A stretch of 6,669 nt of DNA from contig JAITQQ010000139.1 in NCBI GenBank assembly GCA_031288855.1, forward strand, positions 1-6,669, in the 5' to 3' direction. The notes under the pieces are model-generated. The model had not been told where the DNA came from. It searched no databases and was given only the letters and a program-made list of their open reading frames with translations. The position numbers and the translations under genes are program-made. Source of the stretch: Prevotellaceae bacterium. Lineage in GTDB: Bacteria > Bacteroidota > Bacteroidia > Bacteroidales > UBA932. Shown here in pieces: positions 1-5,470 of this stretch. Position 1 is the stretch's first letter. The number at the start of each line of letters is the position of its first letter.

Positions 1-75
1 CGAAAGGCTCTCCAATAATTCCTCTATTTCTTGCGGCCGGTTATAAACAGGTATAATAACAGAATAGTAGTGCAT
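1..75 (-). CDS. Glycosyltransferase family 2, N-terminal fragment (continues off the left edge)
   Basis: Reading the minus strand from the ATG at 75-73 gives 25 uninterrupted codons that begin MHYYSVIIPVYNRPQE and continue with an amphipathic helix rich in Glu and Leu. This is the classic opening of a GT-A fold family 2 glycosyltransferase: a first beta strand (SVIIPVYNR) that contacts the nucleotide sugar, then the first helix. Such enzymes transfer a sugar from a nucleotide-sugar donor to a lipid-linked or glycan acceptor on the cytoplasmic side of the membrane. The catalytic DxD and later motifs lie outside the window, so acceptor and sugar cannot be named. The start is supported by a TAnnTTTG element 19 nt upstream. 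The gene diverges from the bactofilin gene. The family assignment is firm for so short a fragment because the motif is highly characteristic. Confidence 0.85.
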   Translation of the reverse strand, partial: MHYYSVIIPVYNRPQEIEELLESLS

Positions 76-94
76 TACATATTAAAATAATATA

Positions 95-102
95 CAAAGA
101 TA
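95..102 (-). promoter_or_regulatory. -7 promoter element (TATCTTTG) for the GT2 gene
   Basis: On the minus strand this octamer reads TATCTTTG, a full match to the Bacteroidetes primary-sigma -7 consensus TAnnTTTG. It ends 19 nt before the GT2 ATG, which predicts a leader of roughly 13-18 nt. I see no good TTTG -33 element at the expected 19-21 nt spacing, so the call rests on the -7 match and its position. Confidence 0.55.
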
Positions 103-144
103 GAAAAAAGTAGGTTAAATAAATACCCGAATGAATATTTTTCA

Positions 145-152
145 TACCTTTG
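145..152 (+). promoter_or_regulatory. -7 promoter element (TACCTTTG) for the bactofilin gene
   Basis: TACCTTTG matches TAnnTTTG exactly and ends 23 nt before the ATG at 176. Transcription would begin near 155-160, leaving a leader of about 16-21 nt. This element argues against the in-frame ATG at 131, which would place the start codon upstream of the transcript. The -33 element is poor. Confidence 0.6.
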
Positions 153-175
153 TGTTATTAAGAATTATATGTGTT

Positions 176-547
176 ATGAGTCGTAGTGAACAAGAAACGT
201 TATCACAAAACATTAACCGTATTTCGGAGGGGACTGAAATAATAGGTACTATTACAACTTCCGGAGACATACGCATTGATGGTATTTTAGAAGGTAATTT
301 AACCTCAAAGGGCCGGATTGTGATTGGCGAAAAAGGCCGGATAAAGGGAGAATTAAATTGCCGCTATGTGGATATTTGGGGCACGCTTGAAGGCTCTCTG
401 TATGCGTCGGAAATTACCAACCTGAAGTCCATGTCCACCATAACCGGCGATATCAAAACGCTGAAGTTGTGCATCGAGGTGGGGGCGTTATTTAACGGCA
501 CCTGTACTATGCCGGCCCGGCAAACTACAGAAAATCAAAAAAAATAA
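176..547 (+). CDS. Bactofilin (polymerising beta-helix cytoskeletal protein)
   Basis: The product is 123 residues when started at the ATG at 176. A short polar N-terminal tail (about residues 1-19) is followed by a bactofilin core from about residue 20 to 112. The core has the regular turns ISEGTEIIGTITTSGDIRIDG, KGRIVIGEKGRIKGEL and ITGDIKTLKLCIEVGALFNG, in which Gly-x-Ile/Val pairs recur about every 6-8 residues, as expected for a right-handed beta helix. A short polar C-terminal tail follows. Bactofilins polymerise without nucleotide into filaments and act as scaffolds for envelope growth, cell shape or polar proteins. An in-frame ATG at 131 would add 15 mostly hydrophobic residues, but the family begins near residue 16 of that longer version and a promoter element lies inside the extension. 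No M23 peptidase gene, a frequent bactofilin partner, is adjacent here. Confidence 0.93.
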   Translation: MSRSEQETLSQNINRISEGTEIIGTITTSGDIRIDGILEGNLTSKGRIVIGEKGRIKGELNCRYVDIWGTLEGSLYASEITNLKSMSTITGDIKTLKLCIEVGALFNGTCTMPARQTTENQKK

Positions 548-556
548 TACGGGTTT

Positions 557-1450
557 TTAGAAGTAGAAAATGGCCGTTTTCTTTTTGGGAGGCACTTCCG
601 GTATTTCACGGAAGCGGCGTAAATCGCGTTTATAGAAAATAAATTCCGGTGTGGTTATTTTATCGTCTATGGCCGACACGCTGTACCACGGAGAGATGTT
701 TGCATCATTGGGATTTACCAGAATTTGTAGTGATTGCGCCGGCTTGTAACTTTGCGCCAGTAAAAACAGCCGGTCGCCGGTATCTGTGTCTTCGGCCACG
801 TCGACCACCACTACCACGTGTCCGGGACGCGCCACCTGAATAAACATATCGCCCGGCTGAATGTAGTCCAGCGAACTTCGCTGTACGTCGTCAAGCAGCG
901 TTTCAATATCGCCGTGCGTAAAAATAAATTCGAGGTAACGTTTGAAAGTAGGGTAGCGGCCTGCATCGGTAGGCGATTTTGTCCAGTACGTTTTTCCGTC
1001 TATCATCATTTTTATCCCTTCCACCCAATCCACATACGACACGCGTTTGTGGTTGCTGATGGTGAACGAGATTTTATTGTATTGCTGTTGTTTAAAAAGG
1101 TATTCTCCCCGCAGGCGGATACATATTTCAGGCGCTTGTTGCAAATCTTCCAACCCCACGTCAATAAACACGACTCCGGCATAAATGTCGTTGTTTGGCT
1201 TTATCGACCCGTCGAAATATTTTACCGGCGAGCCATGGGGCAACAACTGCAAATTGCGTAAGTAAGCGGCATAGGATGCTTCTTCCACCGGCACACGTAC
1301 ATATCCCGGCGGCGTTATAAAACGGCTTTCGACCGTTCGTCCATTAATGTTAATAAGCGGCTGTGCACATAATGGCATGACGAGAAATGCCCCAAAAACC
1401 GTCAACAGGCATCCTCTCAATACACTATTATTGCATTTTCGTTCAATCAT
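557..1450 (-). CDS. Exported DUF4846-family protein
   Basis: The 297-residue product has a Sec signal peptide: a basic start, a hydrophobic stretch at about residues 14-27, and a probable signal peptidase I site after Ala29 (LCA|QP). There is no acceptable lipobox, because Leu precedes Cys28. The mature part matches my knowledge of the DUF4846 family: RFITPPGYVR near 43, KYFDGSIK near 77, DVGLEDLQQ near 97, IRLRGEYL near 111, PGDMFIQVARPGHVVVVVD at 199-217, LLAQSYKPAQ near 230 and NISPWY near 251. No reaction is established for the family. The PGD...GH segment (His211) looks like the histidine strand of NlpC/P60-type peptidases, which is my inference only. Cys110 is the only cysteine in the mature chain. 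The ATG overlaps the stop of the U32 gene by 4 nt (ATGA), so translation is probably coupled. It is the last gene of the operon. Confidence 0.88.
   Translation of the reverse strand: MIERKCNNSVLRGCLLTVFGAFLVMPLCAQPLININGRTVESRFITPPGYVRVPVEEASYAAYLRNLQLLPHGSPVKYFDGSIKPNNDIYAGVVFIDVGLEDLQQAPEICIRLRGEYLFKQQQYNKISFTISNHKRVSYVDWVEGIKMMIDGKTYWTKSPTDAGRYPTFKRYLEFIFTHGDIETLLDDVQRSSLDYIQPGDMFIQVARPGHVVVVVDVAEDTDTGDRLFLLAQSYKPAQSLQILVNPNDANISPWYSVSAIDDKITTPEFIFYKRDLRRFREIPEVPPKKKTAIFYF
565..586 (+). terminator. Weak hairpin plus T-run, possible terminator of the bactofilin transcript
   Basis: AGAAAA (565-570) pairs with TTTTCT (577-582) around the six-base loop TGGCCG, and Ts continue to 586. It lies 18 nt past the bactofilin stop, inside the 3' end of the convergent DUF4846 gene. 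The stem is only six A/T-rich pairs, so this is a candidate. On the minus strand the same hairpin could be followed, further away, by the T-run complementary to 535-544. Confidence 0.3.
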
Positions 1451-2703
1451 ACCGCGATTTCCCTTTCTTCTATCTTGTATAATTTGTCCGCTCTTCTTAT
1501 TTTTTGCGGCACCGTAATGGAGAAATAATTTCCTTTCCCAACTTGTTCCACCGGCTGAAGGTCTACGCGTATCTCGCGAATACGGTCTTCCACCACACCG
1601 GTAGTAGGCCCCACAATCAACACTTCATCGCCTTTTTGCAACACGCCCGTCTCCATCAGAAATTCCGCTACACCGAGGTTGCTGAAATAATTTGTGGCTT
1701 TGGCCACGTATGTTTTTTGTTTTGTCGACCGGTTTCCGTAGTGGGCGCTCCATTCGCCAAGGCGTGCGCCCTGATAATAGCCGTTCCAGAAGCCGCGATT
1801 GAACACGGTTTGCAGCGTTGCCGTAAGTTCCGCCACAAGTTCCGGTGTATAAACGCCGTCAACAACAGCTTGAACGCCGCGACTGTAAGCGCTCGTAACC
1901 GTTTTTACATATTCGGCCGAACGCGCCCGCCCTTCAATTTTCAACACCCGCACGCCGGCTGCCATCATGTGGTCCAAAAATCCTATGGTACACAAATCTT
2001 TGGGAGACATTATATATTCATTATCAACTGTCAATTGACGCCCTGTATCGTTGTCGGTCACCGTATAACCCCGCCGGCACAATTGGTAACACGACCCGCG
2101 GTTTGCAGCTGCATTGTATTCATGCAAGCTGAGGTAACATTTCCCCGATACCGCCATGCATAACGCACCGTGACAAAACATTTCCAACTTCACCAATTGT
2201 CCTGCCGGCCCTGTAATGTTCTCCTGCTCAATCCTCTTGTGTATGTGTGCAACCTGAAAGAGGTTTAATTCACGCGAGAGTACCACCACATCGGCAAAGG
2301 CAGCGTAAAAACGCAAGGCTTCCACATTCGATATATTTAGCTGGGTAGAAAGATGCACTTCCATTCCGCGAGCCCGTGCATATTGAATGACCAGCATGTC
2401 CGACGCAATAATTGCCGACACGCCTGCTTGCTTCGCCGCATCAATCAACCCATATGCTTCTTCCTGTTCACTATCATACATCACAGTGTTTAAAGTAAGG
2501 TAAGAACGTAATCCATACTGCGCACAAACGTCTATGATACGTGGCAGGTCTGAAAGGGTAAAATTGTGTGCGGAACGAGCCCTCATATTCAGCGTTCCCA
2601 ATCCAAAGTACACCGCATCTGCACCCCCTTGACCCGCTGCCGTTAGTGATTCGAAATCACCTGCCGGCGACATTATTTCAATATCACAACGTTTAACATT
2701 CAT
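1447..2703 (-). CDS. Peptidase U32-family protein, probable tRNA/rRNA hydroxylation factor (TrhP-like)
   Basis: The 418-residue product shows the U32 TIM-barrel start (IEIMSPAGDFESLTAA, residues 8-23). It carries the U32 signature at 174-192 with the pattern E-x-F-x2-G-A-L-C-x4-G-x-C-x-L-S (Glu174, Cys182, Cys189). Then come RGSCYQLCRRGY (Cys205, Cys209), MSPKDLC (232-238) and LKIEGRARSAEYV (254-266). The C-terminal beta domain typical of U32 proteins (U32_C) covers about 330-415. Named collagenases historically, many U32 proteins are now known to be RNA or ubiquinone hydroxylation factors: TrhP for uridine-34 of tRNA, RlhA for 23S rRNA, and UbiU/UbiV. The latter hold a 4Fe-4S cluster on conserved cysteines, and the cysteines here could do the same. 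Length and domain layout favour TrhP over the longer RlhA. The start is at ATG 2703, just before the conserved barrel strand. It has its own -7 element upstream and is coupled to the DUF4846 gene. Confidence 0.9.
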   Translation of the reverse strand: MNVKRCDIEIMSPAGDFESLTAAGQGGADAVYFGLGTLNMRARSAHNFTLSDLPRIIDVCAQYGLRSYLTLNTVMYDSEQEEAYGLIDAAKQAGVSAIIASDMLVIQYARARGMEVHLSTQLNISNVEALRFYAAFADVVVLSRELNLFQVAHIHKRIEQENITGPAGQLVKLEMFCHGALCMAVSGKCYLSLHEYNAAANRGSCYQLCRRGYTVTDNDTGRQLTVDNEYIMSPKDLCTIGFLDHMMAAGVRVLKIEGRARSAEYVKTVTSAYSRGVQAVVDGVYTPELVAELTATLQTVFNRGFWNGYYQGARLGEWSAHYGNRSTKQKTYVAKATNYFSNLGVAEFLMETGVLQKGDEVLIVGPTTGVVEDRIREIRVDLQPVEQVGKGNYFSITVPQKIRRADKLYKIEEREIAV

Positions 2704-2726
2704 CTGCTGTTTTAAAAAATCTTTCG

Positions 2727-2734
2727 CAAAAATA
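2727..2734 (-). promoter_or_regulatory. -7 promoter element (TATTTTTG) for the U32-DUF4846 pair
   Basis: The minus strand reads TATTTTTG, an exact TAnnTTTG match, 23 nt before the ATG of the U32 gene in the 56-nt AT-rich gap after the GT9 gene. It would give a leader of about 20 nt and let the last two genes be expressed apart from the upstream three. The gap is so A/T rich that a chance match is possible, and no clear -33 TTTG is present at 19-21 nt. Confidence 0.45.
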
Positions 2735-2759
2735 GTTAAATTTTCTTAAAAATAACTTT

Positions 2760-3800
2760 TTACACATTATTTTCTTTTCTAAAAAGGTTTTTTTCGATTT
2801 GTGCTATGAGAAATTCTTCCGGAATATTCATACAAGTATAATCTCCTCTGTGACAAGGTTTATTTCCAAAAACGGAGCATGGCCTGCAAGCCAATTCAAT
2901 CTGCATGCAGTTCTCGGGCGCTTGTTTCCATCCTGTAAATCCGGCAAATGGATGTGTGGCGCCCCACACCGATACCACCGGCACGCCCACGAACGAGGCC
3001 AAGTGCATATTCGCCGAATCCATAGATAATACTGTATCCATGCAGCTTAACTCTATCAACTCGTTGCCCAGCGGCATTTTACCGGCCATCGACACTACGT
3101 GGTACTTCTTTTCCCACTCCGAAAGCACTTTCACTTCTTTCTCCCCGCCTCCAAAAAGGTACACTTCCATATCTTCATGCCCCGCGAAATAGGCTACGAT
3201 TTTTTCCATCCGGGAAGTAGGGTAGCACTTGCCTTTGTACCGCGCAAAAGGTGCGATGCCCAACCGTTTCCCTCCGCCTTTTTGTACTACCGGCGTCCAT
3301 GCCCAGTGGTATTCCACATTGACGTCTTGTTCGCCAACCGCCGCGTTCAGGATTTCCCGGTAGCGCTCAATCATGGACTTCAGCGGCCGCAATTCTTTAT
3401 GCTTCCGGCGGGTGAGGCGGCGTTTTTCTTTACGCCCCTTGTCTATTTTCTCTATTTTCACCCCGCTTATCCGGAATAAAAACCGCAACACTTTTGTGCG
3501 CAATACGTCGTGAAGGTCGGCCACTACATCGGGGCGCAGGTCGCGCAATTTCAGGAATAATTTCCACAAGCCCCACAAGCCTTTATACCGGCCGTGAATG
3601 TCGGCTTCAATGCACGACACGTTGTCAGAGCCCTTAAACAGCGGCGACATGAAAGGTTGCGACACCATCATAAATTCCACGCCACGATAGGCTGCGGCAA
3701 TTTCGTGCAGGGTTGCCGCCACCATCGCCACATCGCCCAATGCCGAGAAACGCAGCACCAACACACACGTTCGCGCCTGTTTATTTGCTTTTATTCCCAT
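2760..3800 (-). CDS. Glycosyltransferase family 9 protein (lipopolysaccharide heptosyltransferase-like)
   Basis: The 346-residue product has the GT9 two-domain (GT-B) layout. The N-terminal acceptor domain opens with VLVLRFSALGDVAM (13-26) and contains DVVADLHDVLRTK (91-103). The C-terminal nucleotide-sugar domain has LGIAPFARYKGKCYP (180-194), VYLFGGGEKE (213-222) and the donor-site block LSMDSANMHLASFVGVPVVSVWGATHP (258-284). GT9 enzymes add heptose or related sugars to the lipopolysaccharide core at the cytoplasmic face. The true donor and acceptor are unknown here, and Bacteroidetes homologues often lie outside an LPS core cluster. A strongly basic stretch at 118-137 may bind acidic lipid. 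A C-terminal cluster, Cys305, Cys308, Cys316 and Cys323, is noted separately. The start at ATG 3800 overlaps the end of the DUF4254 gene by 20 nt, and no other plausible start precedes the first strand. Confidence 0.92.
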   Translation of the reverse strand: MGIKANKQARTCVLVLRFSALGDVAMVAATLHEIAAAYRGVEFMMVSQPFMSPLFKGSDNVSCIEADIHGRYKGLWGLWKLFLKLRDLRPDVVADLHDVLRTKVLRFLFRISGVKIEKIDKGRKEKRRLTRRKHKELRPLKSMIERYREILNAAVGEQDVNVEYHWAWTPVVQKGGGKRLGIAPFARYKGKCYPTSRMEKIVAYFAGHEDMEVYLFGGGEKEVKVLSEWEKKYHVVSMAGKMPLGNELIELSCMDTVLSMDSANMHLASFVGVPVVSVWGATHPFAGFTGWKQAPENCMQIELACRPCSVFGNKPCHRGDYTCMNIPEEFLIAQIEKNLFRKENNV

Positions 3801-4392
3801 ACAAAACCGGATTTAATGCCGGGTCATTATACATTTTCATTTGTTTATATACTTTCATATACTTGTGCCCCGCCTTGACGTCGTCGAGCAACTGGTCGAT
3901 GGCGGTTGATAAATCTTTTTTCTGCTCCAGCAAGACGTCTAATTTCTTTGCACACGCTTCGCGGTGTGCGGGGTCTGCGCCTTCGCGGTTGGCTTCCTGT
4001 TCCATGTGGTAGATTTTAAGCGCAAGTATCGACAGTCGGTCGATAGCCCAAGCCGGGCTTTCCGTGTTGATGGTAGCGCCGGACAAGGGGGCTACTTCCG
4101 CATATTCTTCGAGAAAAAAGCTGTCAATCAATTCTACCAAATCGGTACGGTCTTGATTCGACCGGTCGATGCGCCGCTTGATTAGCAACGCTTCTTTCGG
4201 GTCAATGGCGGGATTTCTTATAATATCTTCCAGATGCCATTGCACGGCATCAATCCAATTTTTCAGGAACAGATAGTATTCAATTGTCTTAAATTCGTGA
4301 GGGTTTTTCAACTCCTCATTCACATCATCCATCGTATGGTAGTAGGCCGTACTCCTCGAAAAGATTGTATTACATTTTTCAGCAAACGACAT
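3781..4392 (-). CDS. DUF4254-family protein of unknown function
   Basis: Started at ATG 4392 the product has 203 residues beginning MSFAEKCNTIF. It is predicted cytoplasmic, almost wholly helical and charged, with no signal peptide or membrane segment. It matches DUF4254 as I know it, with three dense blocks: NWIDAVQWHLEDIIRNP (45-61), RIDRSNQDRTDLVELID (74-90) and TESPAWAIDRLSILALKIYHM (110-130). The repeated Trp, His, Asp, Glu and Arg residues in these helices look like a ligand or catalytic site, but no activity is known to me. A further in-frame TTG at 4413 would add seven residues (RIKTLT after the initiator). The ATG is preferred because the family begins with the MxFAExCN segment. In Bacteroidetes this family commonly sits beside a GT9 gene, as here, where the two reading frames overlap by 20 nt. 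A role tied to envelope glycan synthesis is inferred from that context alone. Confidence 0.88.
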   Translation of the reverse strand: MSFAEKCNTIFSRSTAYYHTMDDVNEELKNPHEFKTIEYYLFLKNWIDAVQWHLEDIIRNPAIDPKEALLIKRRIDRSNQDRTDLVELIDSFFLEEYAEVAPLSGATINTESPAWAIDRLSILALKIYHMEQEANREGADPAHREACAKKLDVLLEQKKDLSTAIDQLLDDVKAGHKYMKVYKQMKMYNDPALNPVLYGNKSK

Positions 4393-4415
4393 GGTTAAAG
4401 TTTTAATTCGCAATA

Positions 4416-5393
4416 TTATTTTTTTCTGTTTATTAAATGGTAAGCAAAGTTACGCAATTCTTCCTTCCGCTCATCGGCCAGCGCTACGGCGGCAAGTTCT
4501 TTTTCGGCTTGCCCGAAATAATGGTCGATAGCCTTCCCTGCCTGTTCATGCACGTTCAATTCGCCATATATTTCCAGTACGTTGGTTATTTTCTCTTCCG
4601 GCGCTGCCTCTTTATGCCGGAGCCAGTATTCCAGTTTGTCGCGCTGCGCCCCTTTCGCTTTTTTCAGGGCATGCACCAGCAAGAATGTTTTTTTGTTCGT
4701 TATAATGTCGCCGCCGATGGCTTTACCGAACGTGTTGGAATCTCCGTAGGCGTCGAGTAAATCGTCTTGTATCTGAAACGCCATGCCCAGACAGCGCCCG
4801 AACTCATACATCCGCTTCACATCCTGCGCGGCCGCGCCGCCTGCAATAGCGCCGATTTGTGCGGAAGCGGCCAACAGCACCGCTGTTTTCAATTCAATCA
4901 TCTGCAAATATTCTTTTTCTTCGATACATGCCAAGTGTTCGTAATTCATGTCGAATTGTTGGCCTTCGCACACTTGTGCGGCCGTTGTTCCGAACAGTTG
5001 CAGAATCTCGCCCACGTGTTGGGGCGCGGCTTCGCACAGGTAGCGGTAAGCCATGATGCACATCACATCGCCCGAGAGCATGGCCACGTTGATATTCCAT
5101 TTTTTATGCACCGTGTCGTAACCGCGTCGCACCGGCGCCTGGTCCATCACATCGTCGTGCACCAACGTAAACCCATGAAAAATTTCAAGTCCCACAGCCG
5201 GCAGTAAAATGTGCTTGTCGATATGTGTATCGGATTTGAACAGGGTGTAGGACAACAAGCACAATAACGGCCTGATACGTTTTCCGCCTATCGACATCAT
5301 GTAGGCTACGGGGTCGTAAAGCTCTCGCGGCGCCTTCGATAAATTTAAAGACGTAATTTCTCCTTCTATAAGTGCGCGCAATTTCCGTACCAA
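4416..5393 (-). CDS. Polyprenyl diphosphate synthase (short-chain trans-prenyltransferase, FPP/GGPP type)
   Basis: This all-helical isoprenyl diphosphate synthase adds isopentenyl diphosphate units to an allylic primer in the cytoplasm. With start TTG 5393 it has 325 residues. The active site is complete: GGKRIRP (36-42), the first aspartate motif LVHDDVMD (Asp80, Asp81, Asp84) followed by the RR pair at 89-90, ELKTA (167-171), and the second motif FQIQDDLLD (Asp210, Asp211, Asp214). The first motif is DDxxD without the two-residue insertion of E. coli IspA. Phe lies five residues before it and Thr four before, a pattern known from archaeal GGPP synthases, so a C15-C20 product is likely but not proven. 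No ATG lies ahead of the conserved core. An in-frame TTG at 5423 falls inside the promoter -7 element, so TTG 5393 (or 5381) is preferred. It is the first gene of the minus-strand block, 23 nt before the DUF4254 start. Confidence 0.92.
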   Translation of the reverse strand: MVRKLRALIEGEITSLNLSKAPRELYDPVAYMMSIGGKRIRPLLCLLSYTLFKSDTHIDKHILLPAVGLEIFHGFTLVHDDVMDQAPVRRGYDTVHKKWNINVAMLSGDVMCIMAYRYLCEAAPQHVGEILQLFGTTAAQVCEGQQFDMNYEHLACIEEKEYLQMIELKTAVLLAASAQIGAIAGGAAAQDVKRMYEFGRCLGMAFQIQDDLLDAYGDSNTFGKAIGGDIITNKKTFLLVHALKKAKGAQRDKLEYWLRHKEAAPEEKITNVLEIYGELNVHEQAGKAIDHYFGQAEKELAAVALADERKEELRNFAYHLINRKK

Positions 5394-5420
5394 AACCGTA
5401 TTTTTAAGTATGCCAATCGG

Positions 5421-5452
5421 CAAATTTACGAATTTACCGTAAATCGGACAAA
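5421..5452 (-). promoter_or_regulatory. Complete promoter (TTTG-N20-TAAATTTG) for the minus-strand operon
   Basis: On the minus strand TTTG (5449-5452) and TAAATTTG (5421-5428) are separated by exactly 20 nt. Both fit the Bacteroidetes primary sigma consensus (-33 TTTG, -7 TAnnTTTG). Transcription should start near 5413-5419, about 20-25 nt before the TTG at 5393. This is the best promoter in the window. It interleaves with the rsgA promoter on the other strand. Confidence 0.7.
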
Positions 5453-5465
5453 TTACTTATCTTTG
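5433..5465 (+). promoter_or_regulatory. rsgA promoter (TTTA-N21-TATCTTTG)
   Basis: TATCTTTG (5458-5465) is an exact TAnnTTTG -7 element, and TTTA (5433-5436), one base off the -33 TTTG consensus, lies 21 nt upstream. The -7 ends only 5 nt before the rsgA ATG, so the transcript start falls on or within a few bases of the start codon. The -33 lies between the -7 and -33 elements of the opposite promoter. Confidence 0.65.
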
Positions 5466-5470
5466 TCATT

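Noticed and set aside
803..830. Repetitive CCACCACTACCAC-type stretch that looks like a simple repeat
   Set aside because: On the minus strand it encodes the run of valines before Asp217 in the DUF4846 protein, a normal buried beta strand.
818..1261. Open plus-strand frame of 147 codons
   Set aside because: Antisense to the DUF4846 gene, with no promoter element or protein family resemblance.
1504..2163. Open plus-strand frame of 219 codons
   Set aside because: It is antisense to the U32 gene, which carries the full signature motif. The translation is His- and Cys-rich without domain features.
4393..4413. Seven-residue N-terminal extension of the DUF4254 protein from a TTG start
   Set aside because: An ATG at 4392 coincides with the start of the conserved family segment, and the extension has no conservation I recognise.
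4767..5207. Open plus-strand frame of 146 codons
   Set aside because: Antisense to the polyprenyl synthase active-site region, and low-information translation.
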